From Spirochaetales bacterium (GTDB taxonomy: Bacteria; Spirochaetota; Leptospiria; Leptospirales; Leptonemataceae): a stretch of DNA of 64,000 nucleotides. Each line of letters starts with the position of its first letter. The stretch's first letter is position 1. This document shows, in pieces, positions 51,197-60,157 of the stretch. Both the position numbers and the translations under genes were made by a program. The notes below the pieces were generated by a model that was given only the letters and a program-made list of their open reading frames with translations, was not told the DNA's origin and made no database searches. The DNA lies in the NCBI GenBank assembly GCA_015075425.1, contig JABTUL010000004.1:124001-188000 (forward strand). The letters are read 5' to 3'.

Positions 51197-53938
51197 ATGG
51201 AATATTACATTAGACGTCTTCTGAGTTTCTGGGCTCTTGCTCTGCTCGGCCTGCATTGTTCTCAAAAGAATTATCCCGAAATCGATGTACCTTTTGAAAC
51301 TTTCGAGCTGGAAAACGGACTGCGAGTTGTGGTACACGAAGACCGCAAGGCGCCCATCGTGGCCGTCAACGTCTGGTACCATGTGGGCTCAAAAGACGAA
51401 CAAGCGGGCAAGACCGGCTTTGCTCACCTATTTGAACACCTGATGTTTGGTGGCAGTGAAAATTCCGATCAGCAATTCATTCCGATCCTGGAGAGTCTGG
51501 GAGCTACCAAGTTCAATGGGACCACCAGCGCGGATCGGACGAATTATTTCCAGAATGTTCCAACTTCAGCCCTTGATCGCATGCTCTGGCTGGAATCGGA
51601 TCGCATGGGACACTTCTTGAACGCTATCACACAACAGACCCTGGACCTGCAACGCTCCGTAGTCAAGAACGAACGCCGTATGCGCTTAGAAAACCAGCCC
51701 TTCGGTACTGTCTTGGAGCAACTGCTGCAAAATTGTTTCCCGGCAGGTCACCCTTACTCCTGGCCTGTCATCGGGTCCATGGCTGATCTCGACGCGGCTA
51801 CCGTGGAAGATGCCCGGGACTGGTTTGGGCGCAATTACGGACCTAACAACGCCGTTCTGGTACTGGCCGGGGATATTGATACGAAGACCGCAAAAGAGAA
51901 AGTCAGTAAGTATTTTGGGGCCATTCCGCCCGGCCCACCGCGCGAGAAATTGAAAGAATGGGTTCCCCGCCACTCGTCCGTGCGCCGCAAAGTGATTCGG
52001 GATCGTGTCCCGCACCATAAGATCATCAAGGCTTATACGGTGCCCGGGGTTGGCTCAGCCATTCTTCCGCACCTCTCCCTTGCACAACATGCGCTGGGCG
52101 GCAACGCCAACTCGCGGCTGAACCAGCGGCTAGTAGAGAAGGAGGCATTGGCGAGTTCGGCTTCGGCTTCTTACATCGCCCTCGAAATTGCGGGTTTATT
52201 TCTGCTGGGGGCAGATGTGCTGCCGGGCAAGGATCCCTCTGCCGTCGAAAAAATCATGAATGAAGAACTGGAGCGCTTCCTCCGCGAAGGCATAACCACG
52301 GATGAACTGGAACGCGCAAAAATGGATGAGCTTGCCAGTACCGTAAAAACTCTGGAGGGTGTCGATGGCTTTGGCGGCAAATCGGACCTCCTGGCAGAAG
52401 CTGCTGTCTACCACGGCGATCCTGCCGCCTATAAGAACTACTTCAAAGCACTGCGCACGGCTTCCAGAGAAGATGTCAACAAGGCCGTCAATGCCTGGCT
52501 TGCAGGGGGAGAACTGGTACTCGAATACGTTCCTTTCCAGGAGCGCAGTGTAGCCAGCGAGGATCCGGCCATTCGTCGCCAGCCGCCCGCATTGGGAGAC
52601 TTGAAAGCGGCCACCTTCCCGGCCATCCAGAACTTCAAGCTTGAAAATGGTCTGGAAGTCTATCACGTCGAGCGGCGCAACCACCCCATTTACGTAGCGT
52701 CCCTCGTGGTGAAAAGCGGATTCGCTTCCGATCCTGCCGGTAAAGAAGGCGCGACCCGGCTGATGGCGGCGCTGCTACAGAAAGCGACCAAGAACCGGAG
52801 CGCGCTGGAACTTACCGCTGACTTGCAGCGCACCGGGTCCTCCCTTGCTGTTGATGCTGGACTGGATTCGATTAGCCTGATCCTCTCGGGCCTCTCGACC
52901 CACCGCACCGTCTCATTGCCAATTCTGGCCGATGTGGCGCTCAATCCGGCCTTTGCTCCAGCGGATTTGAATCGCGAAATCACCTTGCTCAAAGCAGCCA
53001 TTGATAAGGAAAAGAGCGACCCTGACGGCATGGCGCTGCGTACGCTGCCCGCGTTCCTCTACGGCAAGGACCATCCCTACGGCCGCCCATTGAGCGGATC
53101 TGGCTACCCCAATACGGTCGAAAAACTTACGGCGGCTGATCTCGCAACGCAGCATACTGAACGCTTTGCCCCAGGCAATGCCTTTCTGGTGCTGGCCGGC
53201 GATCTGACTCTGGAGGATGCCCGCAGACTCGCCCAGAAAAGCTTTGGCAAGTGGGAGCAGAGGGAAGTGCAGCCGCTAAAGCTCGCAGCCGTCGCGCCAG
53301 CGGCTAATCAGGTGCTCATTTTGGACCGACCGGAAGCACCGCAGACTGTGATTCTTGCCAGCAAAATCATCCCACCCAGAGACGCGGCAACCGATATCGC
53401 CGAAGATTTTGCCAACAGAATCCTGGGCGGCAACTTTGATTCCCGGATCAATCAGAACCTGCGCGAAAACAAAGGCTGGGCCTATGGCGCGTGGTCGTAT
53501 GTTGCCAACACGCAGGGCCAGCGTCTTTTTTTCGCCGGGGCGCCGGTACAATCGGACAAAACGTTCGAGTCGGTTCAGGAAATCAAACGCGAATTGGAAG
53601 CCATTGCCGCCGGAAGGCCGGTGACATCGATAGAGATGGAGAAGGTGCGCACTGCTGAACTCTTATCGCTCGCCGGCACATGGGAAACGACGCCCAGTAT
53701 AGCCGGCTCCGTTGTGTCCCTGGCCCGGCGCAAGTACCCGCTGGATTACTACAGCACGTATGCACAGAAAGTGCAAGGGCTGACTCTGGGGCAGGTAAGC
53801 CAATCGGCCCGCACCTTCGATGCGCAGAACGTCGTCTGGGTTCTTGTGGGAGACCGCAAGTTGCTCGAACCGCGCGCCCGCGCGGCCGGTCTGGGCCTTG
53901 TGCGCATCATAGACGCAGATGGCAATGAAGTGCGTTAG
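51197..53938 (+). CDS. M16-family zinc peptidase (two-domain, lipoprotein)
   Basis: A 913-residue pitrilysin-type peptidase from ATG 51197; an ATG at 51158 is also in frame. Lipobox 'LALLGLHC' (Cys21). The first M16 domain has the inverted zinc motif HLFEH (H77, E80, H81) inside 'GFAHLFEHLMFGG', with the third ligand Glu in SVVKNERRM. The second half (from about 480, 'ENGLEVYHVERRNHPIYVAS') is a homologous domain without the motif, as usual. Degrades peptides in the envelope. Together with the two S9A enzymes it makes a peptide-degradation cluster. Confidence 0.9.
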   Translation: MEYYIRRLLSFWALALLGLHCSQKNYPEIDVPFETFELENGLRVVVHEDRKAPIVAVNVWYHVGSKDEQAGKTGFAHLFEHLMFGGSENSDQQFIPILESLGATKFNGTTSADRTNYFQNVPTSALDRMLWLESDRMGHFLNAITQQTLDLQRSVVKNERRMRLENQPFGTVLEQLLQNCFPAGHPYSWPVIGSMADLDAATVEDARDWFGRNYGPNNAVLVLAGDIDTKTAKEKVSKYFGAIPPGPPREKLKEWVPRHSSVRRKVIRDRVPHHKIIKAYTVPGVGSAILPHLSLAQHALGGNANSRLNQRLVEKEALASSASASYIALEIAGLFLLGADVLPGKDPSAVEKIMNEELERFLREGITTDELERAKMDELASTVKTLEGVDGFGGKSDLLAEAAVYHGDPAAYKNYFKALRTASREDVNKAVNAWLAGGELVLEYVPFQERSVASEDPAIRRQPPALGDLKAATFPAIQNFKLENGLEVYHVERRNHPIYVASLVVKSGFASDPAGKEGATRLMAALLQKATKNRSALELTADLQRTGSSLAVDAGLDSISLILSGLSTHRTVSLPILADVALNPAFAPADLNREITLLKAAIDKEKSDPDGMALRTLPAFLYGKDHPYGRPLSGSGYPNTVEKLTAADLATQHTERFAPGNAFLVLAGDLTLEDARRLAQKSFGKWEQREVQPLKLAAVAPAANQVLILDRPEAPQTVILASKIIPPRDAATDIAEDFANRILGGNFDSRINQNLRENKGWAYGAWSYVANTQGQRLFFAGAPVQSDKTFESVQEIKRELEAIAAGRPVTSIEMEKVRTAELLSLAGTWETTPSIAGSVVSLARRKYPLDYYSTYAQKVQGLTLGQVSQSARTFDAQNVVWVLVGDRKLLEPRARAAGLGLVRIIDADGNEVR

Positions 53939-54381
53939 GCCATGGCCGCAGGAATTACGCTTTGCTCACGCGCCGGCCTGGTGGCTGGGGGCGTGAGCAC
54001 GTCACGGGGCTCAATTTTTTCCTTTGCTTCTGGTACCACATCAAATTTGAATAGCAGATACTTACACCCCCGTCACATCCTGGCAGCCTGGTGCGCCAGA
54101 ACGACAAATGCTCATCGAGGGATTCCACCTGGACGGCGTGAAAATGCGCCACGGCAAAGATCAGAATATCAATAGCGGGAATCGTCAGGCCGCTCCCGCG
54201 GCAGTGATCCGCGATTTTGTAGCTCAGGGCAAAGACGTCCGGCGGACATGGAAGACGCTTCTTACCCGCCGGTCAGAAGGTTCTTAAACAGGCATGGACT
54301 TGCGGATTGTGCACCATTATTTCTTGCGGCGGCCGTGAGTGGGTTTCACATTTCATTGCCCCCTCGATCCGCTCGAAATAG
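53939..54381. other. Stretch between M16 gene and PIN toxin
   Basis: Contains a 9-bp perfect inverted repeat (53963-53971 TGCTCACGC and 53991-53999 GCGTGAGCA, 19-base loop), followed at a distance by TTTTTT, so possibly an inefficient terminator for the M16 transcript. It also contains a PIN-domain remnant on the minus strand (own entry). Nothing else coding was recognised. Confidence 0.45.
54085..54270 (-). pseudogene. C-terminal remnant of a PIN-domain (VapC-like) toxin
   Basis: The minus-strand frame reads VFALSYKIADHCRGSGLTIP and then AIDILIFAVAHFHAVQVESL with DEHLSFW. This is the second half of a VapC PIN domain (G-x-x-I-x-x-x-D-x-L-I-x-x-x-A and D-x-H-F-like end). The N-terminal acidic residues and start are missing; a TGA stands directly upstream in frame. 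Neighbour of the intact PIN/RHH pair. Confidence 0.5.
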
Positions 54382-54774
54382 TCACAGCAACGCGATGAAA
54401 GTCCTCGGATTTATGATTCTTACTCCACGATGCTTTTTCAAGATCAGAAGATCCTGATCTCCGGTTACAAGAACCTGTGCCTGCCCGTGAACAGCAGTTG
54501 CTATCACTGCATCATCGTTTGCATCTCGACAAACCCGTTCAACATCAACCGGGATTTCAATGATTTCTGCATTTCCGCGAATGCTTTCAATATTGCGTAA
54601 TATCTGAACCGCAGGCATTCTGGCTTTGCGCTTGAAAACTAACCTTATCTCTTCCAGAATGAACTCGGAAAGAATCAATTCATGCCCTTTCAGGCATTCA
54701 CTATAGACACGCTGGCATAACCCCTCTGCAATGAAAGCCGCCAGGAGAACATTCGTATCCAGAGTAATTCTCAA
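54382..54774 (-). CDS. PIN-domain toxin (COG1569-type)
   Basis: A 130-residue ribonuclease-type toxin. PIN acidic residues: MRITLDTNVLLAAF (D6), 'LSEFILEEIRLVFKRK' (E), 'CRDANDDAVIATAVHG' (D) and TGDQDLL (D). The RDANDDAVIA form is typical of the PIN family listed as putative toxin of toxin-antitoxin systems. Its start overlaps the antitoxin stop by four bases, so both are co-translated. Confidence 0.88.
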   Translation of the reverse strand: MRITLDTNVLLAAFIAEGLCQRVYSECLKGHELILSEFILEEIRLVFKRKARMPAVQILRNIESIRGNAEIIEIPVDVERVCRDANDDAVIATAVHGQAQVLVTGDQDLLILKKHRGVRIINPRTFIALL

Positions 54775-54989
54775 CTCACGACCTTGAACACGTCCTCATC
54801 GGTAATGAGCCCCGATTTTTTCCCGAATTTGATAGACTGCTCTCGGAGAGTTCGGAACTCCATCTCTGCCAGATACCGCTCAAGTGCATCTTTTACGAGA
54901 TCGCTTTTCTTTTTTTTGCTGATTCTGGCTGCTTTTTCAAGTTTTCTCTTGAGCGCGGGCTCAACGCTCACGGAAAGGATTGCTCTCAT
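54771..54989 (-). CDS. Ribbon-helix-helix antitoxin
   Basis: A 72-residue antitoxin from ATG 54989 (ATG-like start upstream at 55016 is less likely). RHH fold: ILSVSVEPALKRKLEKAARI, 'KKKSDLVKDALERYLAEMEF'. The C-terminal part would wrap the PIN toxin. Such antitoxins repress their own promoter as dimers. Immediately upstream on the minus strand, the stretch 54990-55184 holds nothing else recognised. Confidence 0.85.
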   Translation of the reverse strand: MRAILSVSVEPALKRKLEKAARISKKKKSDLVKDALERYLAEMEFRTLREQSIKFGKKSGLITDEDVFKVVS

Positions 54990-55184
54990 AATTATGACAA
55001 TGTCACACAGACCCATTCTGTCAATCCGTTTTATGCAAAGAGGGAAAAGCCATATTCTTGCTTCCGCATAGCGCGATTCTGTCCGAAAAATTGGGGGAGG
55101 CTCAGTTTCTCTTCGACCTGTTCATTTCGGATTCGAGCAACAATTCGATCCGGCGCATGCGCTGAAGGCTCTGGGCGACCCGTT

Positions 55185-56573
55185 TCAGCTGAGCGGGTGC
55201 TGGCGCAACGCATCCAGGGCTGCCGAGCGGTATACTCCCGATAGTGTCGGATAATTAAAGATTTGTTCAATGAAAAAGTCTATCGTCCCTTGCAGCGCGA
55301 GGACAGCCTGACCAAAGGCCAAAAGTTCCGTTGCTTTGTCCGAGCAAATATGCACGGAAAGCAACCGGCGGTCCTCTAAAGAGAAAAGCAGCTTGATGAG
55401 CCCTCTGGTTTCTCCAGTCATGAGAGAACGTGTGTTGGATTCAAAAGTGGCCATGCCCCGGCCGTAAGGAATACCTTTTTCTTTGAGCTCTTCTTCCGTC
55501 GGTCCGATCATTGCCACTTCCGGTATGGTCCAGATAGCGACAGGCATGCTCTGGCGGGTGAAGCGCGGCTCTTCCCCCTTGAACATGGCCCGCGCTGCAT
55601 ACATTCCCTGGACCATACTGCTGGAAGAAAGGCCAGGTGGACCGATCACATCGCCCACGGCAAAAATGGAAGGCACAGCCGTGCGATAGCGGGAATCCAC
55701 CGGGATGACGCCCCGGTCCGTGGCTTTCAAGCCGACAGATTCAAGACCCAGAGCCTCGACATTGCCCAGCCTTCCCTTGGAGATCAGGACCTGATCTACC
55801 TCGAGGCGTTCTCCGCGCGTTGATGTAAGTTCGATAGAGTTTTCCTTTTTGTCGTAGCCTGTTACTGAGTCGTTCAAATGGATCTGCACACCCGATAGGC
55901 GCATGGCATCCATGAGAATTCCGGAGATGGTCAGATCGGCCTGGGCAAGAATGCGGTCTCCCAGCTCAAATAGGTGAACCTCGGTGCCCAGGCCGGCGAA
56001 GATACTGGCATATTCGCAACCGATAATGCCGGCGCCCACAACGCATAACCGGTCGGGCATGCGCTTGATCGCCAGAAGTTCATTGCTATCGTAAATGAAG
56101 CCTTCCTGAAAAGGAACTTCCGGTGGCCGCCGCGGTTGTGAGCCCGTGGCCAGAAGGATGAATTCCGATTGCCACGTTTCTTGCCTCTCCCGCCCGGTGT
56201 AGCGTACACTGTGCGGCCCCTCAAGGGAGCCACGCCCCTGAAAAAGCTGTACGCCCAGATCCAGCAATTGTTCTTCTGCCAGATCCTCTTCAATGCCAAT
56301 GACGACAGCGGAGCGTGCCAGAAGCTGTCCCAGAGAGAATCGTCGCGGAGCGTACACTCCCAGGCCCTGCTGGCTTTCTTTCTTAAGCCGATGCAGAAAC
56401 CGACTGATTTCCTGTAAGGTCTTGGAGGGAACCGTGCCCAGGTGAACAGAAGCTCCGCCGGGCCGTGCACCATCATCAATGAGAGCGACTCGCCGGCCCA
56501 GCTGTGCAGCCTGGATGGCCGCTTTCTGGCCTCCGGGACCCCCGCCAATACAGATCAGATCGAAATCAGGCAT
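55185..56573 (-). CDS. sthA: FAD-dependent pyridine nucleotide-disulfide family protein, SthA-like
   Basis: A 462-residue flavoprotein resembling soluble NAD(P) transhydrogenase. FAD site 'FDLICIGGGPGGQKAAIQAA'; NAD site 'CVVGAGIIGCEYASIFAGLG'; FAD end SIFAVGDVIGPPGL. The segment after the FAD site reads PGGASVHLGTVPSKTL: both redox cysteines of dihydrolipoamide dehydrogenase are absent, which favours transhydrogenase over disulfide reductase. 'IWTIPEVAMIGPTEEEL' is a family signature. ATG 56573 is chosen (MPDFDLICIGGG). 32 bases downstream of modC. Confidence 0.82.
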   Translation of the reverse strand: MPDFDLICIGGGPGGQKAAIQAAQLGRRVALIDDGARPGGASVHLGTVPSKTLQEISRFLHRLKKESQQGLGVYAPRRFSLGQLLARSAVVIGIEEDLAEEQLLDLGVQLFQGRGSLEGPHSVRYTGRERQETWQSEFILLATGSQPRRPPEVPFQEGFIYDSNELLAIKRMPDRLCVVGAGIIGCEYASIFAGLGTEVHLFELGDRILAQADLTISGILMDAMRLSGVQIHLNDSVTGYDKKENSIELTSTRGERLEVDQVLISKGRLGNVEALGLESVGLKATDRGVIPVDSRYRTAVPSIFAVGDVIGPPGLSSSSMVQGMYAARAMFKGEEPRFTRQSMPVAIWTIPEVAMIGPTEEELKEKGIPYGRGMATFESNTRSLMTGETRGLIKLLFSLEDRRLLSVHICSDKATELLAFGQAVLALQGTIDFFIEQIFNYPTLSGVYRSAALDALRQHPLS

Positions 56574-56605
56574 GAGAGTAGCTCTCGGAAGGCGGGCCCT
56601 CTTCG

Positions 56606-57286
56606 TCAAAGTTTTTGTGTGGGATCTTCTGGGCCGGCCAGGCTGCTCTTTCCCTGATTGAGTCGAACCATTTGTCCACCCCAGCCGTAGACTTCCCCGG
56701 GGTGATGGGTGGCCAGGATGATGGGCACGCCCCAGCGTTCAAAGTTTTCAAAGATTAAAGAGCTGATGTTTTTTCGAGTCTCTGCATCCAGAGAAGCAAA
56801 AGGCTCATCAAGGAGCAGGATGTCCGGTTGCATGATCAGAGCGCGGGCCAGTGCCAGGCGTTGGGCCATCCCTCCGGAAAGTTCGGCAACGGGGTGCCGG
56901 GCCAGACTTTCCCAGCCCAGACTTGCTAAAAAATCATTAACTTTTTTTATACAGTCATTTCTGGACAGACGACTGTGACAGCGCAGGGAGAATGCTATAT
57001 TTTCTACGGTGCTGAGATGCGGAAAGAGTCCCAGTCCCTGGGGCACATAGGCCACCCGGCGGCGCTCCGGCGGCAGATTCCATCCGGACCGGGAACAAAA
57101 GAGCAATTTTTCCTGGATCTTGATTCGTCCTCTGTCCGGGATGAGGGCACCGGCAATGGTTCGGAGCACCGTCGTCTTTCCCGATCCGTTGGGGCCCAGT
57201 AGCAGAATCGGTCTTTGCCCGCCTTCAATGGCAACGTCAAGGTGAAAGTTGCCGCGCCGCCCCTGGATATGAACTTCGATCTTCAT
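56606..57286 (-). CDS. modC: Molybdate ABC transporter ATP-binding protein ModC
   Basis: A 226-residue ABC ATPase. Walker A LGPNGSGKTT near residue 30, Q-loop YVPQGLGLFPHL, signature ELSGGMAQRLALARAL, Walker B DILLLDEPFASLD, switch His ATHHPGE. It lacks the C-terminal MOP regulatory domain that E. coli ModC has. Start ATG 57286 overlaps the modB stop by four bases. Substrate assigned from the modA neighbour. Confidence 0.87.
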   Translation of the reverse strand: MKIEVHIQGRRGNFHLDVAIEGGQRPILLLGPNGSGKTTVLRTIAGALIPDRGRIKIQEKLLFCSRSGWNLPPERRRVAYVPQGLGLFPHLSTVENIAFSLRCHSRLSRNDCIKKVNDFLASLGWESLARHPVAELSGGMAQRLALARALIMQPDILLLDEPFASLDAETRKNISSLIFENFERWGVPIILATHHPGEVYGWGGQMVRLNQGKSSLAGPEDPTQKL

Positions 57287-58089
57287 TTTCTTTGACCGGG
57301 AAGGTCGGAATAAATCCGTAAAGGGACCAGAAAGAATAGAGCCATCGCGGCCATGCACAGGGCAATGGCCAGGGCGATTCGCATATCGCTTTCCATCGTC
57401 TGATACAATGCCAGGCTCAGCGTCTGTGTCTTCCCCGGCAGATTGCCGGCAAAAATCAGGGTGGCTCCAAATTCGCCCATGGCCCGGGCCCAGGCGAGTG
57501 CTGCTGCGCTCAGTAGTCCCCTGTAGGCCAGAGGCAGGGCAATCTGCACAAAGGCACCAAGGGGCGATGCCCCCAATGTCCGGGCAACAATCAACAGTTC
57601 CGGATCCACCCGGCTAAAAGCGTTAGTCGCTGCCAGAATAAAGAAGGGAGCGGCCACGGCAATCTGAGAGAGTATCACGGCCCACCCGGAAAACACAATC
57701 TGCAGATCCCATATGTCCAGCAGTCCGCCGATCCAGCCCTCCGGACCAAAAGCTATCAGAAATCCCAGACCCACGACCGCCGGTGGCAGGACTACAGGAA
57801 ATTCGATCACAGAACGCAGGACGTTCCTGGTGGAGGACTCGGGATCGGCCAGCCACCAGGCAAGGGGCAGACCACACAGAACCAGGATCACCAGGCTTAT
57901 CAAAGTGGTCTTCAGGCTGAGATAGAGAGCGGAAAGAAAGGCCGGTTGTTGCGCCGCTGTGACGAGATCCAGCCAGCGGATTTCCAGGAGCAGACTGCTC
58001 ACCGGTAAGAGCAGTAAACAGAGGAGCGCTGCCGCAGCAAGGCGCGCACACAGGAGCAGAGGACCCTGGAAGGACCGGCTATTTTTCAC
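57283..58089 (-). CDS. modB: Molybdate ABC transporter permease ModB
   Basis: A 268-residue inner-membrane permease with five or six TM segments and the ABC-contact EAA loop 'VARTLGASPLGAFVQIALPL'. 'IEFPVVLPPAVVGLGFLIAF' is typical for ModB. Start GTG 58089 overlaps the modA stop by 11 bases; the frame is open to 58176 but that part is inside modA. Takes up molybdate together with ModA and ModC. Confidence 0.9.
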   Translation of the reverse strand: MKNSRSFQGPLLLCARLAAAALLCLLLLPVSSLLLEIRWLDLVTAAQQPAFLSALYLSLKTTLISLVILVLCGLPLAWWLADPESSTRNVLRSVIEFPVVLPPAVVGLGFLIAFGPEGWIGGLLDIWDLQIVFSGWAVILSQIAVAAPFFILAATNAFSRVDPELLIVARTLGASPLGAFVQIALPLAYRGLLSAAALAWARAMGEFGATLIFAGNLPGKTQTLSLALYQTMESDMRIALAIALCMAAMALFFLVPLRIYSDLPGQRK

Positions 58090-58873
58090 CGGGATCCAAA
58101 AAACCCAGGGCCGCGAAAATGGAAAGGCCTTCAGGAGAACGAAGGTGATCCAGGAAAGCATCGGCGAGGCTGGCATTCGTGCTCGCTTTCAACCTCCCGC
58201 CGTAGTAGGCTGTGGTGACATTGATTTCTTCGGGAATTTCTACCATTCTGAGTTGATCGCGCCTCATGGCATCCGTGCGATAGACCAAAGCGGCCTGTGC
58301 TGCACCCAGCTCTATTCTGGAACGCAAAAGGCGCACATTGCTTTCTTCCGAGACAACACGCATAAGCACTTGCTGCTCAAAATCCTTTCCGAATCGTTTG
58401 TTTCCCTTCCGGATGACCGCCCGGGCATACTGGCCAATGGGCACATTGGGTGCGCCCAGCACAATGCTTTCCGCCTGCGGCAGACTCTGGAAATCAGCGG
58501 GTGCTTTACGGGAAGAGCGCGGAACGATAAGAACCAATTCATTGGTTGCGATGATCCTGTACCGTTCCAGGAGCCCGGCAGCTTTCAGAGATTGAACATG
58601 GCCCGGGTCTGCGCTGATGAATACGTCAGCCGGGGCTCCGTTCTCTATTTGCAAACGCAGTACCTGACTGCCCGCAAAATTGAAAAGCATCTGAACCGAT
58701 TTTTGTTTCGTTTGAAAAGCCCGGCCTTGAGCGCTCAGGACTTCCGTCAGGGAAGACGCGGCAAAGACAGTCAGATTTTCCGTTCTGCTATCCTGCCTGC
58801 AACCCACCGTGGCCAGAGCGAGGGTGAGCCAGAGACCCGGGGATACAAGCGCGCCGGGCGAACTATGAAGCAG
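58079..58873 (-). CDS. modA: Molybdate-binding lipoprotein ModA
   Basis: Periplasmic solute-binding protein for molybdate/tungstate: 'LTVFAASSLTEVLSAQGRAF', NFAGSQVLRLQIENGAPADV and 'FISADPGHVQSL' are family signatures, as is 'QYARAVIRKG'. The first standard start, GTG 58807, lies two codons before the lipobox Cys and would remove the signal peptide. Upstream in-frame sequence reads LWLTLALATVGC, a proper lipoprotein signal core. The best start is CTG 58873, preceded by AGGAAAGG (264 aa). First gene of modABC. Confidence 0.87.
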   Translation of the reverse strand: MLHSSPGALVSPGLWLTLALATVGCRQDSRTENLTVFAASSLTEVLSAQGRAFQTKQKSVQMLFNFAGSQVLRLQIENGAPADVFISADPGHVQSLKAAGLLERYRIIATNELVLIVPRSSRKAPADFQSLPQAESIVLGAPNVPIGQYARAVIRKGNKRFGKDFEQQVLMRVVSEESNVRLLRSRIELGAAQAALVYRTDAMRRDQLRMVEIPEEINVTTAYYGGRLKASTNASLADAFLDHLRSPEGLSIFAALGFLDPGEK

Positions 58874-58904
58874 TAGCCTTTCCTGAGAAAGATGGCATAC
58901 AGCT

Positions 58905-58946
58905 CAAAAAAATATCGGCTTCCACAGCAGGAAGCCGATTTTTTTC
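58905..58946 (-). terminator. Bidirectional rho-independent terminator
   Basis: A7 run at 58905-58911, stem ATCGGCTT (58914-58921) pairing with AAGCCGAT (58933-58940), loop about 11 bases with further CC/GG pairing, then T7 (58940-58946). On the minus strand it ends the gene at 58962 before the mod operon. Confidence 0.85.
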
Positions 58947-58961
58947 GTTAAGACCCGATTG

Positions 58962-59330
58962 TTACAGTTTTATCGAATCGCTCAGTTGAATGACCGAGCC
59001 CGTTTCTTCCAGCTCGCAGGCTCCGCCGGCGATGGCACCGTCCGTCATTGCAAAAGCGTACTCGCCGGTAGGTGGGCTGCTCGCAAGTAGCATATAGCCG
59101 AGCATGGTCTGTGTTTGTACGGCGGAAACGCATTCTTCAGCTGATTTCGCGGTATAGTATTCGTCATCATTGATTCCGGCGGTAGCTTGCGCCACTATGC
59201 CAGCAACAAGCGCATCATCCATGACGTCCGCGTCGAGTTTGGGTTTGACCTTGGCGGTTGTAGAACCCACCGTGACCGTGGGTCCGTCGTGATCGGCAGC
59301 CGAAATTTTTTCGTCACTTCTGATGTTCGC
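58962..59330 (-). CDS. Small Leptospira-type lipoprotein-like protein, N-terminus unclear
   Basis: About 120 residues: 'LDADVMDDALVAGIVAQATA' then GINDDEYYTAKSAEECVSAV and 'GGACELEETGSVIQLSDSIK'. The A-G-I...YY....EC...C-x-L pattern recalls small Leptospira lipoproteins of the TIGR04452 kind (by eye). The frame stays open to ATG 59441, but that part is antisense to the signal peptide of the 59371 gene and looks non-coding. No signal peptide is visible, so the gene may have lost its 5' end. Terminator follows. Confidence 0.45.
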   Translation of the reverse strand, partial: ANIRSDEKISAADHDGPTVTVGSTTAKVKPKLDADVMDDALVAGIVAQATAGINDDEYYTAKSAEECVSAVQTQTMLGYMLLASSPPTGEYAFAMTDGAIAGGACELEETGSVIQLSDSIKL

Positions 59331-59370
59331 AATGCAATTGCCCTCTGGCCGCAGCTTTTTTTCTGTGCCT

Positions 59371-60111
59371 ATGCTCTCCCGATCCTTCCTGGTTTTTTCT
59401 TTTTTGCTCATCGGATGTACGGCGGGCGGCCCTCCCTTCAAGGACAGGGAGGGTGTAGCAGCAGAGTGGAAAGGCCGCTATACTTTCCGACCGCCCCTGC
59501 CCTACTATGAGCGCATCGTTGGAGAGGTGACTTTCACCGGATCGCGCACCGGAACTGATTTTGTGTTGCGCATGGTGGGATTTCAGGGCGCGGCAGTAGA
59601 AGGCCCGCTGGCTTTAGAAACACCGGTGCGCATGCGTCACTGGGAAGGCCAGGCTTATGAGCATGATGGTCATCTGGAGCTGCGGGCTGTAGGCTGCTAT
59701 GAATTCGGTCGTACCGGGATCGAGGAGAGGCAGGCGCCCCTTCAGGGCTTTAGTTGTGATCATTTGCTACTGGCTTTTGTCGACGAGCGGCCCATTCGAT
59801 TGCGCGGAGTAAAGATCAGGGCCAGCCGCGATTCTGACTGGTTTGGACCGATCGACCTCATTCCTCAGCCAGAATCCTTTTATGGAGCGCAGGTGCTATC
59901 ATCTCTGAATGATGGTCGCAGCGTTGCTTATGGTCTGGGAGCGCCCCGTGTGCTGCGCAAAGGTGCGCGCCTGCGCGGGCCAGAGGGTCAGACCCTTCAA
60001 GTGGAAAGCATTCCCGGAGATCTTGTGATTCTCTCCGGCCCGGTTCTGCCGCACGGAACTCCCCTGCGGTTGCTGGAGCGCCCTCTGGGGGCTCTGCCCA
60101 TTTCTTTTTAG
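59371..60111 (+). CDS. Lipoprotein of unknown function
   Basis: A 246-residue lipoprotein from ATG 59371 (lipobox 'FSFLLIGC', Cys16). Body is beta-rich: GEVTFTGSRTGTDFVLRMVG, 'HLELRAVGCYEFGRTG', ending with a short domain around 'LVILSGPVLPHGTPLRLLER'. Not recognised. Upstream starts at 59323 are in frame but would not give a better signal peptide. FecR-domain gene follows after 46 bases. Confidence 0.65.
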   Translation: MLSRSFLVFSFLLIGCTAGGPPFKDREGVAAEWKGRYTFRPPLPYYERIVGEVTFTGSRTGTDFVLRMVGFQGAAVEGPLALETPVRMRHWEGQAYEHDGHLELRAVGCYEFGRTGIEERQAPLQGFSCDHLLLAFVDERPIRLRGVKIRASRDSDWFGPIDLIPQPESFYGAQVLSSLNDGRSVAYGLGAPRVLRKGARLRGPEGQTLQVESIPGDLVILSGPVLPHGTPLRLLERPLGALPISF

Positions 60112-60157
60112 GGCTTTTAGGGTTGACGATTTTTTACAGAGGAAAACAAGTCCCTGT

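Noticed and set aside
53942-54175. 77-codon plus-strand frame after the M16 gene
   Set aside because: It covers an inverted repeat and runs opposite a recognisable PIN-domain remnant.
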